A stretch of DNA of 64,000 nt from Alphaproteobacteria bacterium AO1-B. GTDB taxonomy: Bacteria > Pseudomonadota > Alphaproteobacteria > Rhizobiales > Stappiaceae. Shown here in pieces: positions 1 to 7,539 of this stretch. Both the position numbers and the translations under genes were made by a program. The stretch is taken from assembly GCA_001890945.1 (NCBI GenBank), contig MLAX01000002.1, forward strand, positions 124,001 through 188,000. The letters are read 5' to 3'. Position 1 is the first letter of the stretch. Each line of letters starts with the position of its first letter. The notes under the pieces were generated by a model. That model saw only the letters and a list, made by a program, of their open reading frames with translations. It was not told where the DNA came from and searched no databases.

Positions 1-69
1 CCCTGCCGGGCATGATCTCAAGAACGCCGGATGCTGTTCCCAAAGAATGATGCCAGGTTTATGCCGGAT

Positions 70-136
70 ATCACGCCTGCGTGATTAATTACAGGTGATA
101 CATGTTTTCCATGTTATCGCGATGTAACTATGTTAC
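70..136. promoter_or_regulatory. Two palindromes in the gene-poor left end
   Basis: Positions 70-85 form a perfect inverted repeat, ATCACGC-CT-GCGTGAT, and 124-136 form GTAAC-TAT-GTTAC. Both look like dimeric regulator operators, but no promoter or adjacent target gene is clear. Apart from these and the terminator at 182-208, I see nothing in bases 1-354. Confidence 0.3.
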
Positions 137-181
137 GTTACGGTATGTGGTCGATGGGGCCACGTGCACAGAAACTCTTCA

Positions 182-208
182 ACCCGGCTCCGCGCCGGGT
201 ATTTTTTT
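182..208 (+). terminator. Rho-independent terminator
   Basis: The stem ACCCGGC (182-188) pairs with GCCGGGT (194-200) around a 5-nt loop and is followed by a T-rich run to 208. It would end a transcript that starts to the left of the window; the gene it serves is not visible. Confidence 0.75.
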
Positions 209-354
209 GAAACCGCTTACATGATTCCATAAGCGATTAAAATGAGTCGAATGCCGCCTAGTCACAGGAATGCGAGTCGGATTTTTGTTGATTTGAGATT
301 GATATTGGAATGTGGCGGCTGCTTCAAGGCCATGCCTTTTTGGGAATACATATT

Positions 355-468
355 ATGGATCAGCAAGATCGCGTCTGGAAGGCAATTACCTACCTTGCGT
401 TCGGTGTGGCTTGTCTAAGCATTCTATTTGCAGGCGGAGCACACTTTCTATTCCCGCACTTGTTTTAG
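355..468 (+). CDS. Small single-pass membrane protein, 37 aa (hypothetical)
   Basis: An ATG at 355 opens a 37-residue frame. It has a polar N-terminus (MDQQDRVWKA), one hydrophobic stretch of about 20 residues (roughly 11-31), and a short C-terminus ending HLF. The Shine-Dalgarno is weak. The composition (charged start, one transmembrane helix) is typical of the small inner-membrane proteins common in alphaproteobacteria. A longer frame overlapping it has an unlikely Cys/Arg-rich composition and was not called. Function unknown. Confidence 0.35.
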   Translation: MDQQDRVWKAITYLAFGVACLSILFAGGAHFLFPHLF

Positions 469-630
469 TTAGGTGGGAACTCAAACCAGCGAAATCATGT
501 TTTAGGAGGACTTGAGCAGGCCGCACATAGGTGAACAACTGCCTAATGGGGGTAAGGCTGCAAGAACGACCTGCTCAAGGACAGACTCTATTTAAGTACG
601 TATTAGTATATAGTTAACGTTGGGGAAGGC

Positions 631-656
631 AAAAGAAAACCGGCTCAAAGCCGGTT
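631..656 (-). terminator. Hairpin with U-tract on the minus strand
   Basis: AACCGGCT (638-645) pairs perfectly with AGCCGGTT (649-656). Read on the minus strand, the stem is followed by TTTTCTTTT, so it works as a terminator in that direction. No minus-strand gene is seen immediately to its right, so its use is unclear. Confidence 0.4.
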
Positions 657-752
657 AGTTGCTACTGTGAGACAATTCGCGTGTACGGCATTATACGTAT
701 CTTGTGAAGGTTAACAATTTGTTGGTGCCCGATCGGAAATCCAGAGGTTGAA

Positions 753-923
753 TTGACGGAAGAAGAACAGCGTGAGGAGCTTGAAGACGCGCGGCGCCAT
801 ATCTACTGCGCTGTGGGGTGTCTAAGTGTCATTGAAGACAAGGGTGCGCCGGCGGTAGGCAAGCTCGTTGATGTCCTGAAGGACGTGAATGCGCTTTTGG
901 ATCGGTCGGGTGTATCAGACTAA
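753..923 (+). CDS. Small acidic helical protein, 56 aa (hypothetical, TTG start)
   Basis: A TTG at 753 is preceded at 5-nt spacing by AGAGG and opens a frame ending at 923. The product is highly charged and predicted helical (LTEEEQREELEDARRHIY...). It lies 30 bp upstream of the GNAT gene in the same direction, so the two may be cotranscribed. I do not recognise the family. The non-ATG start is an inference from the ribosome binding site and from sensible amino-acid composition. Confidence 0.4.
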   Translation: MTEEEQREELEDARRHIYCAVGCLSVIEDKGAPAVGKLVDVLKDVNALLDRSGVSD

Positions 924-953
924 GCCTTTCTAGAGCCCAAGGAGTTCTGCGCG

Positions 954-1394
954 GTGAGCGCTGGCATTCGAATCGAGACTGCTGATGCAGCGGATGCAGA
1001 GAGACTGGCCGCACTTCGGGTTGAGGCCATGCGCCCGAGCCTGGAGGCTGCCGGGCGGTTCGACCCCGTGCGCGCCAGAGACCGGTTCCTGAGCACCTAT
1101 TGCGCTGCAGATACCAAGATAATCCGTTCCGAAGGTGCGGTGGTTGGTTTTTTTGTTGTTCGGCGAAACCCCGATCACATCTACCTCGATCATCTTTATG
1201 TCACTTCAGCCTGTCAGGGCCGGGGGATCGGGCGTTCAATCGTTGACGACGTGCAGGCCGAAGCGCGCCTTGCCGGATTGCCGATCCGGTTGATGGCCTT
1301 GAACGGAAGTCCAGCCAATTCCTTCTATCAGGCATGTGGTTTTAAGACGGTTTCGAAGGATGCGTTGGACACCCATTACGAATGGGTGCCCTGA
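954..1394 (+). CDS. GNAT-family N-acetyltransferase
   Basis: 146-aa acetyl-CoA-dependent acetyltransferase of the GNAT fold. Motif A, which binds the pyrophosphate of acetyl-CoA, is visible as CQGRGIG near residues 89-95 after the beta-4 strand IYLDHLYV. Motif B is the region NSFYQACGFK near the C-terminus. The start is a GTG preceded by AAGGAG. The acceptor substrate cannot be deduced. It stands alone and runs convergent to the next gene. Confidence 0.85.
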   Translation: MSAGIRIETADAADAERLAALRVEAMRPSLEAAGRFDPVRARDRFLSTYCAADTKIIRSEGAVVGFFVVRRNPDHIYLDHLYVTSACQGRGIGRSIVDDVQAEARLAGLPIRLMALNGSPANSFYQACGFKTVSKDALDTHYEWVP

Positions 1395-1465
1395 CAACAA
1401 CATCTGTCTTGAGGTGTTTGCGAAAGCCGAGAATTTGGCGGCCGCAATCAGAGACGCTGCCGGGC

Positions 1466-1711
1466 TCACTGCAGCTTTGGCTGAGGTGAAACCAGCGATG
1501 TGCCCTGAACCTCGGCAAGCTCAAGGAATTCATATCCGAGCCTGAGATCGGCGTTCGGGCGTTTGGCCTTTTCCGCGTCCAGCGCGTCGTAGGCAGCGGC
1601 AATGGCCGGGTCGAGACAGTCAGGGGCCAATTCATGAACCGCCCGGGCAAAAGCCAGAAGCGCGTCCCCCAACCCCCGCGTTTCATCGTCACTCTTTTCT
1701 ATTCTGGACAT
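1466..1711 (-). CDS. Conserved small hypothetical protein, 81 aa
   Basis: The frame starts at an ATG whose upstream sequence has AAGAGG about 9 nt away; longer upstream starts give an unlikely Arg/Ser-rich sequence. The product begins MSRIEKSDDE, is acidic and helical through about residue 60, and has no signal peptide or membrane segment. I do not recognise the family. It is convergent with the GNAT gene. Confidence 0.5.
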   Translation of the reverse strand: MSRIEKSDDETRGLGDALLAFARAVHELAPDCLDPAIAAAYDALDAEKAKRPNADLRLGYEFLELAEVQGTSLVSPQPKLQ

Positions 1712-1884
1712 GCCGGAGCCTCTTTTTCGGGGTGCAACAGGCGCCCAGCTTAACCGGAAGATGTGCCGCCTTTGAAGAGGCAATAGCCGGTAAAGGGTTG
1801 GGGCCAGGGGCAGTCGTGAATGCGATGTGAGCTTTTCCGGATCGGTGCTTGACGGTTTTCGTGACTTGAGAACATAAGAAGAAC

Positions 1885-2277
1885 ATGAGCGCGGATTGGA
1901 CAACGGAAGAAGAGCTGGCCCGGTTGATCCGGGCCCGGGCCGCGCGCGGCCGAATGGTCACCTTGCGGCCGGAGACGGCCGAAAAAATTGCCCGGCGGCT
2001 GCTCACCCCCTCCGGCGTGGACCGGCATCTGGCCGGGCTCGGCTTTCGCCTGGAAGTCTGGAGCCCGGACGGGTGCGGATTCCTGGAGCTGCTTGCCGCC
2101 ACCCAGAGCTACCAGCTGATCAAGCTGGTCTTTGATGCGGCTTTAAAAACCCGTCCGGGCGGGCGGCTGGTGGTGCGCCAGGGCATCCGGGTGGTGCTCG
2201 ATTCCGGGCCGCCGGATCCGGGCGGGGCCGGCAATGTCGTGCGTTTGCCAACGGCGGGAACCGGCCGGGCGCGGTGA
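1885..2277 (+). CDS. Hypothetical protein, 130 aa, in a GC-rich stretch
   Basis: Soluble protein without signal peptide: an acidic N-terminus (MSADWTTEEELARLIRA), a mixed helix/strand middle and a Gly/Pro-rich tail. The base composition here (1.9-4.4 kb) is visibly more GC-rich than the flanks. It is the first of several orphan genes in what I interpret as a genomic island. No known domain is recognised. Confidence 0.55.
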   Translation: MSADWTTEEELARLIRARAARGRMVTLRPETAEKIARRLLTPSGVDRHLAGLGFRLEVWSPDGCGFLELLAATQSYQLIKLVFDAALKTRPGGRLVVRQGIRVVLDSGPPDPGGAGNVVRLPTAGTGRAR

Positions 2278-2312
2278 AGCAAAATGGCTGTCCGTCATGA
2301 CTGTGGCTGCGG

Positions 2313-2333
2313 CCCGGAACCCGGAACCCGGAA
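2313..2333. repeat. Three tandem copies of a 7-bp unit
   Basis: CCCGGAA is repeated exactly three times, just after the end of the preceding gene. It is short enough to be slippage. Confidence 0.7.
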
Positions 2334-2358
2334 CCATTGGGGCAGATGCGTCGCCGCC

Positions 2359-2604
2359 TCATCGGCGGGTCCGGCCGCCGTCCTGAAAACCTTCTTTCAG
2401 GATCTCCACGTAAACCTTTTGCGTGTTTCCCATCAAGGCCGCCGCGGCCCGCAATTTGCCGGCCGTCCGCCGCTGGCCCATGGACTCGGCCAGGATGGCT
2501 AGGCGCAAGGCCTCGGCCGCGTATTCCTTCAATTCGGCATGGGCCTGATAAGCACATTCGGCCAGCTCAAGGCGTCGTTTCAGGTCAGGTACACTCCGTC
2601 TCAT
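2359..2604 (-). CDS. Small helical protein, 81 aa (hypothetical)
   Basis: Starts at an ATG with AGAGGA about 8 nt upstream on the minus strand. The product is almost wholly helical and Ala/Leu/Glu-rich (MRRSVPDLKRRLELAECAYQ at the start) with basic ends, which suggests a coiled-coil or a small DNA/partner-binding protein. It is convergent to the gene at 1885-2277 and divergent from the RadC-like gene. No family recognised. Confidence 0.5.
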   Translation of the reverse strand: MRRSVPDLKRRLELAECAYQAHAELKEYAAEALRLAILAESMGQRRTAGKLRAAAALMGNTQKVYVEILKEGFQDGGRTRR

Positions 2605-2871
2605 ATTCTGTGTCCTCTCTGATGATGTATTACCAATAGTAGAACAGAACCATGTTCCGCCATCGAAAGTAAAACGAGGTGAGGAATCGCTTCTTAATAA
2701 AATCTTAAGGGCGCAAATCCGCTATTCCATTTGGTTTTACCCTCCCGGTTTCTTTCCGAAGACTACGTTACGGAAATTTTTCCTAGCGGAAAGCTGAAAA
2801 AGTGTCTTATGATAAAATACAACCAAAAATTGTTTTGAGATTGTGCAGACGATTGCACCGGGGAGGCCGGC

Positions 2872-3915
2872 ATGTTGGCAGACAGGGCATTGATGGAAGC
2901 GTTTTTGGGATTTGCAGAACCCTTGCGGCCGGCGGCGACGCTCCACCGGACGTGCGTTGCTGCAGCGCGCGCCCGGGTCGCGGGACTGTCCCCCAGTCCG
3001 TCGGAGCATAGCCTTGCAGAGGTGCTCCGGCTGCTCGAGAGCCTGGAAGCAGACGGTCAAACGGGGGCTTTCACACGCATGGACCTGCAGCGCGCGGACA
3101 AAGCGGGATCAGAACCGGACGGGGACACCGGTCCTGCGTCCGCGGGGCGGGCCGGTCTAAGCGTGCGCGGGGACATGGAAACCCGGCTGGACCATCTGGG
3201 AGATCAGGGTCTTCTGGAGGCCGTGCTGAACCTGGTGGTGCCGGCGGCAGACGCGACGATCTTTTCCATGGCCCTTGTTGCGGAATTCGGCACGCTGGAT
3301 GCGGTTTTATGTGCCAGCGATGCCAGGATCATGATGATTTCCGGCGCCGATCACCGGCTCACGGATCTCCTGGCGCTTCTTCGTGCCATGCGCACACGCT
3401 CCTTTCTGGAACAGGCGCGGGCCGCACGGCCGATCCGCAGCGCCGAACAGGTGTTCGACTATGCGATCGCAGCCATGGCGCACTTGCGCCGAAGCGAGAT
3501 CCGGGTGCTGTTCCTGAACAAGCACCGGGAGCTGATCGGGGTCGAGGTGCACCAGCGCGGCGACATGGATCATGTGGCCTTTTACCCCCGGGAGGTGATT
3601 GCGCGGTGCCTGGACCTTGGGGCCCGCTACTTCATCGTGCTGCAAAACCATCTGGACGGGGAAACCGAACCGGAGATGGGAGACTTGAACCGGATCTGCC
3701 AGCTGGAAGCCGCGGCGGCTGGCCTCGGGATCGACCTGATCGATTATGTTCTTGTGACCCCTTACCTGTGTGTCAGCCTGCGGGAGCAGGGGCTGATCGG
3801 TGCGGACAAGCCGAGGTTCCTCTGGTTCAAGGACGGCCGGGGATCGACCGACTGGCCCGATTCCTGGCCCGAAATCTGGTCGGAGCTCACCGCAAACCGG
3901 GAGCCGGACCTGTGA
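2872..3915 (+). CDS. RadC-like (JAB/MPN-fold) protein with degenerate metal site
   Basis: 347 aa. Residues about 105-160 resemble the helix-hairpin-helix part of RadC (UPF0758) proteins (LLEAVLNLVVPAADATIF, ending in an ISG turn). Residues 185-305 match the RadC JAB domain (SAEQVFDYAIA; RVLFLNKHRELIG; LGARYFIVLQNH). The usual metal-binding HxHPSG...S..D is altered: Gln258 replaces the first His, His260 and Asp271 remain, and Glu268 stands at the Ser position. The N-terminal 100 residues are extra relative to ordinary RadC. GGGGAGG lies 5 nt before the ATG. The next gene starts 46 bp downstream, so the two probably form an operon. RadC-like genes are frequent in mobile islands; their function is unsettled. 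Confidence 0.75.
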   Translation: MLADRALMEAFLGFAEPLRPAATLHRTCVAAARARVAGLSPSPSEHSLAEVLRLLESLEADGQTGAFTRMDLQRADKAGSEPDGDTGPASAGRAGLSVRGDMETRLDHLGDQGLLEAVLNLVVPAADATIFSMALVAEFGTLDAVLCASDARIMMISGADHRLTDLLALLRAMRTRSFLEQARAARPIRSAEQVFDYAIAAMAHLRRSEIRVLFLNKHRELIGVEVHQRGDMDHVAFYPREVIARCLDLGARYFIVLQNHLDGETEPEMGDLNRICQLEAAAAGLGIDLIDYVLVTPYLCVSLREQGLIGADKPRFLWFKDGRGSTDWPDSWPEIWSELTANREPDL

Positions 3916-3961
3916 GCCCGCGGCACGCCTCAAACTTTGCGGCACGGAAGGAGGGTCCGAA

Positions 3962-4402
3962 ATGACGGATCTGGAGACGGACAGGGCGCGCACTCCGGGC
4001 GGCCTCTTGGTGCTGCCGGGTGTCTTGCACATCAGCGCGCTGCCGGTGCCGCAGACCCGGCCGGTGCGGCCGAGGGATTTTCCGGCGTTCGCCAAGCCAT
4101 ATGTGCGAAAGCGGGGCCGTCCACAGTCTCACCCAAAGCCCGGCTGGTCTCCGGGGTTTGCCGAGGACACCGACCCGGCACCGCGACAGCCCTTGTTGAA
4201 CCGCGCCAGGTTGCGCGCGCACGAGGCGGACATCCTGGCGGGTCTGGCGCCGCACTTCCGCCCCTACTATTACCTGCGCTTTCACCATCACCGCACCTAT
4301 CGCGAGATCGCCGACCATTTGAAGATCTCAGAACCGCTCGCGCGCAAGCGGGTTTATCAGGTCCGGCAGTTCCTGAAGGAACTGTTGGGGGAGCGGCGGT
4401 GA
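3962..4402 (+). CDS. Sigma-70 region 4-like helix-turn-helix protein
   Basis: 146 aa with a good Shine-Dalgarno (GGAGG). The N-terminal 60 residues are Pro/Arg-rich and probably disordered. Residues 80-145 form the helical C-terminal domain, containing YREIADHLKISEPLARKRVY, which reads as a sigma-factor region 4 or LuxR-type helix-turn-helix. No sigma region 2 is present, so this is a DNA-binding orphan, not a complete sigma factor. It sits directly after the RadC-like gene and may control the element. Confidence 0.7.
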   Translation: MTDLETDRARTPGGLLVLPGVLHISALPVPQTRPVRPRDFPAFAKPYVRKRGRPQSHPKPGWSPGFAEDTDPAPRQPLLNRARLRAHEADILAGLAPHFRPYYYLRFHHHRTYREIADHLKISEPLARKRVYQVRQFLKELLGERR

Positions 4403-4920
4403 GCCGGGCTGTTGGAGGGGGGGCAAGCCAGGTGCAGTTTGGGCCAGTTGCGGTCGCGCCTCACCAAAGAGGCCCGGATGTTCGTTTGAAAGACATCCGG
4501 GTTCACAAGCCGATCGAGGTAAGGATCGAGGCTAAGCCTATATAGCCCTAATTCCCAATTGAAGAAGACCGCGGCTGCCGCTCACCTTACAAGTCTATCT
4601 GCGCCGAAGGCGTCGGTTGGGGGACACGCCTAAAAACCCGATACACTTGCTTTCTGAGCGGCAGCCTTGGTCCGCCTTGCCATATCAGACATAGATCGCA
4701 GATTGGCTGGATCAATTGGCCACTTTTGTCGCAGTCTCCTTGCACCTAGGAAGCTCCGATTTCCTGCGTCCCGGGTGCTGACTGCGAAGCTTGAGACCGT
4801 GATCGGACGCGATCGATCACGGAGAGCGGTTGGGGAGTGGTGTGGGCCGGCCAAGGCCTGCGCCAGAGTCTGGGATCGTATGGCTCTCCAACATGGCTCC
4901 AAAGGCGAGCATCGTGCCGG
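4403..4920. other. Gene-poor stretch holding an imperfect inverted repeat
   Basis: About 500 bp with no convincing coding frame. The frames that exist are Arg/Ser/Trp-rich and lack ribosome binding sites. The only structure I see is the long inverted repeat listed separately. It may be decayed mobile DNA. Confidence 0.5.
4567..4672. repeat. 18-bp imperfect inverted repeat with 70-bp spacer
   Basis: Positions 4567-4584 and 4655-4672 are inverted copies matching at 16 of 18 positions; the inner 12 bp (GGCTGCCGCTCA) are identical. This could be the ends of a small decayed element or a large cruciform. No flanking target duplication was found by eye. Confidence 0.6.
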
Positions 4921-5208
4921 TCAAAAACACGACGTCCCGCTGATGGTTTCAAACGTGCTGCAGCTGGAAATGTAGTTGAGGGAACGATCCGGCTGGATCT
5001 CGATCACATGCCGGCTGCCGTCGGAACAGGCCGCCGCAACAATGCCCGCGCCGCTGGTCGACTTTCCAAGGACCTTCACTCGTGTCACGGCGGGACAGGC
5101 CTTTCCCTGCGTCGTGATCACGGCTTGAAAGAGCACCTCCACTGACTGGGCCAGGCCCGGCGGCGAAAGAAGCAACAGGACTGCAGCCGAGAAAACAAGT
5201 GTGCGCAT
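4921..5208 (-). CDS. Small secreted protein, 95 aa (hypothetical)
   Basis: Clear Sec signal peptide: MRT, a hydrophobic core of about 12 residues, and a likely cut after GLAQ near residue 21. The mature part is about 74 residues with four Cys (KACPAV, AACSDG, SSCSTF, TSCF), which could form two disulphides in the periplasm. AAGAGGG lies upstream of the ATG. No known family recognised. It is the last gene before the inferred island boundary. Confidence 0.7.
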   Translation of the reverse strand: MRTLVFSAAVLLLLSPPGLAQSVEVLFQAVITTQGKACPAVTRVKVLGKSTSGAGIVAAACSDGSRHVIEIQPDRSLNYISSCSTFETISGTSCF

Positions 5209-5313
5209 ACGGACCCTCTTGCCTATCAGCAGGGAAAGGAAGGTTTCTAATTACGTGCATTTAATAAAACTACAATCAATAGATGTATATTTCGCCTTCG
5301 CACCTGAGGAATC

Positions 5314-5346
5314 TTTACCCCAGTTTTTACCCCAACTTTTACCCCA
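5314..5346. repeat. Three copies of TTTACCCCA at exact 12-bp spacing
   Basis: The motif occurs at 5314, 5326 and 5338, a strict 12-bp period, about 60 bp before the tRNA-Leu-like remnant. On the minus strand it reads in frame as repeated Trp-Gly-Lys. It could be arm-type integrase binding sites next to an att core, or the degraded 3' end of an integrase gene. Both are inferences. Confidence 0.6.
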
Positions 5347-5407
5347 AAATGAATCGCATAAAAATTTATGTCATTGAAATATATAATAAAAGTATTTGAA
5401 TTTGGGC

Positions 5408-5422
5408 GTCTCGACCGCACCA
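5408..5422 (+). other. Probable att site: 3' end of a tRNA-Leu gene
   Basis: GTCTCGACCGCACCA matches the 3' acceptor arm plus CCA of alphaproteobacterial tRNA-Leu; the acceptor strand CGACCGC would pair with the usual 5' GCGGTCG. No rest of a tRNA lies upstream. A strong terminator follows 35 bp later, as expected downstream of a real tRNA gene. This is the pattern left at the distal end (attR) when an island integrates into a tRNA 3' end. A small hairpin (5423-5430 with 5439-5446) lies between it and the terminator. Confidence 0.55.
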
Positions 5423-5456
5423 TCAATCACACTACCAAGTGATTGAGTTTATAAAG

Positions 5457-5482
5457 AAGCCGGCCCTCGGGTCGGCTTTTTT
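5457..5482 (+). terminator. Rho-independent terminator after the tRNA remnant
   Basis: GCCGGCC (5459-5465) pairs with GGTCGGC (5470-5476), including one G-U pair, with a CTCG loop, followed by TTTTTT. It probably was the terminator of the tRNA-Leu gene before island insertion. Confidence 0.75.
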
Positions 5483-5587
5483 GTTTTTGGTATTTGCCCC
5501 ATTTTTCGCGTCGACTGCAGGCCTCGGAAATCTGAAGTTCGCGCGCCCTTCGGGACCGCGTTTCTGATGTGGTCGGACCTTCAGCTT

Positions 5588-5620
5588 AAAAAAAGACCCA
5601 CCAACTGGCGTTGGCGGGTC
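5588..5620 (-). terminator. Rho-independent terminator (minus strand)
   Basis: An 11-bp stem (5595-5605 with 5610-5620, one mismatch) with TGGC loop is followed on the minus strand by seven U. It lies 230 bp past the stop of the NAD-binding protein gene and probably ends that transcript. I see no coding gene between them (5621-5849). Confidence 0.75.
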
Positions 5621-5849
5621 AGCAGGAGGAGAACGCAATTTGCTGCAGGGGGAGCGCAGCACGCCTTGCGTTGAGACAAGATCCAAGATCGGGATCTGAG
5701 GTTGTTACGCAGTCAATTTTGATATGGATTTTCAGATGTTGGAATTTTTACTGCGTTTTTCGGTTTTTTCAGAGCTGGACAGGTTTTCTTATGTCCTGAG
5801 ATACAACCGGTTACCCAGCGCCTGACGAGCTGAGATCTGCGTCAAGAGA

Positions 5850-6500
5850 TCACAAGGGCCAGCGGATCAGAACAGGTTTTTTGCAGCCAAGCGGTTCGTC
5901 TGACAGCCGGCTCGCGATGAAATCGGCCACGTCCGCGCGCGCAATGATGCCATTTCGCCATTTTTTCGGGTCTTCCAGAACCTTGTACCGCCCGGATTTG
6001 GGTTGATTTGTCAAAACGCCCGGCCGGACAATCAAATAATCAAGCCCGCTTTCCGAGATCATCGCTTCCTGGGTGGTTTTATCCGCATATGCGCGTCCGA
6101 GAAGCGCCTTGAACGGGAGGCGTTGCAGCGGATTGATGGCTGAGCGGCTATCACCGGCCCCAAATCCCGTCACGGCTATGAGACGGTTGATGTTGGCATT
6201 CTCCATCGCCGGAAGCAGCACCTGGGTGGCCTTTGAAAACAAGGTTACGGGGCCTGTGATCATGTCCAGGGAAGCCGGAACGCCTAAAGCCAGGACCACC
6301 GTGTCGATACCGCTGAGTGCTCGATCGATGTCGCCGCGATCCAACGCATTGCCTTGGAATGCTTCAATCGCGCCGGTTTTCGCCATCGGAGTTGTTCCAC
6401 TGCGAGACATCGCGCGCACGGCGTGACCTCTCTCCGCAGCTGCTAGACAGACTGCTTTGCCAATGCCCCGGCTGGCGCCGATCACCAATATGTTCGCCAT
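5850..6500 (-). CDS. NAD(P)-binding protein (NmrA/SDR-like epimerase fold)
   Basis: 216 aa. Begins with a Rossmann dinucleotide motif, ILVIGASRGIGK, and continues like the atypical short-chain dehydrogenases of the NAD(P)H-binding (YwnB/NmrA-like) family: GNALDRGDIDRAL, IDTVVLALGV, and YLIVRPGVLTN near the C-terminus. The start at 6500 is chosen because GGAGG lies just upstream; a longer frame exists but lacks such a site. It may act as a redox sensor or a small-molecule reductase; the substrate is not deducible. Single gene. Confidence 0.8.
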   Translation of the reverse strand: MANILVIGASRGIGKAVCLAAAERGHAVRAMSRSGTTPMAKTGAIEAFQGNALDRGDIDRALSGIDTVVLALGVPASLDMITGPVTLFSKATQVLLPAMENANINRLIAVTGFGAGDSRSAINPLQRLPFKALLGRAYADKTTQEAMISESGLDYLIVRPGVLTNQPKSGRYKVLEDPKKWRNGIIARADVADFIASRLSDEPLGCKKPVLIRWPL

Positions 6501-6693
6501 CAGACCTCCAAATTCTGTTCGTTGAGGGTTTTTGAGCACTCATGCCTGCGGATGAAATTCGGCTAGGAATGCCTACCGGCAAGCGTGGCCAAACACCGCA
6601 GGAACGGTTTTTGTAACGAGAGGCGTGCCGATCAAAGATTGGTTGGGAGCATCGCTGATCAGGGCAGTTGCTCTGCCCCTCGCCCAGCGATCT

Positions 6694-7458
6694 TCAGGCC
6701 GAAGGCGTATTTCCGGATGAAAAGCCGATGCGTCCGATCATCGGCAATTTTAGAGAAAAGTCATTGAGATCAATGCCGTAGGTGAGGCCCAAGATATTGA
6801 GCTCCAATCCTTCTTCCCAGGCAACCAAAACCCCAAAGAGCCCCTTCAAGGACAGTTGGTAGCCGGTGCCGCTTGGAGCCTTCGCCCAGAGCCCTGAGGC
6901 CAGGTAGTCCTTGCCAACAGCGGTTGGGGGCAGATCCAGCCGCAATTCAGGGAGCACTCTGCCAAGATGGGCGACAAATGTATTGGAGTTTGGGCCGGGC
7001 CAGACTGTGTAGATGCTGTTGAATTCGTAGGCGTCAATAGCAGTTTGCAGGCGCACGATCGCCTCGTTTGCCGGTTCGCCGCGCAGTTCTGCCAGAAGCT
7101 CTGGTTCGGAGCCGAACCAGCGGCTGTCCGGTGCACGCCGGGAGGCCCGGACGGCGTTGCCGCCGTAGCGGACCCGCCACCCCGTAACTTCATAAGTGGT
7201 AAAATGATCGGCATTCGCCGGTTTCACGGATATCCAGCTGTGGACACCAAAATAGCCGCGCCAGCTGAACGCCCGCGCCGCATAGACCTGAACGATGGCC
7301 TGCTGTTCCGTCCGCGGATCTGGCGCAATGCCAATGGGCTCCCGGTTGGCGGTACTCCAGTGGGTGTCCGGTGACCGGACGCCCGACAGATAGGCGGTCA
7401 GCCCCAGCGCCAAATTGAACAGGATAAAACAGGCACTCCAGATCAAGAGCCGACGCAT
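6694..7458 (-). CDS. DUF3750 family protein
   Basis: 254 aa with an N-terminal hydrophobic segment (MRRLLIWSACFILFNLALGL), a signal peptide or membrane anchor. The body carries the landmarks I associate with DUF3750: AARAFSWRGYFGVHSWISVK, YEVTGWRV, and YTVWPGPNSNTFVAHL. The HSW and NSNTF segments could be catalytic in a cell-envelope hydrolase, but no activity is established that I know of. The start at 7458 has AGAGGA upstream. The gene lies 81 bp downstream of the FGE-like gene in the same direction and may be in one transcript with it. Confidence 0.8.
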   Translation of the reverse strand: MRRLLIWSACFILFNLALGLTAYLSGVRSPDTHWSTANREPIGIAPDPRTEQQAIVQVYAARAFSWRGYFGVHSWISVKPANADHFTTYEVTGWRVRYGGNAVRASRRAPDSRWFGSEPELLAELRGEPANEAIVRLQTAIDAYEFNSIYTVWPGPNSNTFVAHLGRVLPELRLDLPPTAVGKDYLASGLWAKAPSGTGYQLSLKGLFGVLVAWEEGLELNILGLTYGIDLNDFSLKLPMIGRIGFSSGNTPSA

Positions 7459-7539
7459 GGTGTTCCTCTCGTCACGGACGTTCTTGATCGGAGGCAATTT
7501 TGGTTTTCTTTTGACCAAGACACTGGCAGCGCACTCCGC

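Noticed and set aside
312..515. 67-aa reading frame in the left end
   Set aside because: Cys/Arg-rich, no ribosome site; the 37-aa frame at 355-468 on another frame has a sensible membrane-protein composition.
4630..4902. Minus-strand frame of 90 aa
   Set aside because: No Shine-Dalgarno, Arg/Ser/Trp-rich composition, overlaps other equally poor frames; treated as non-coding.
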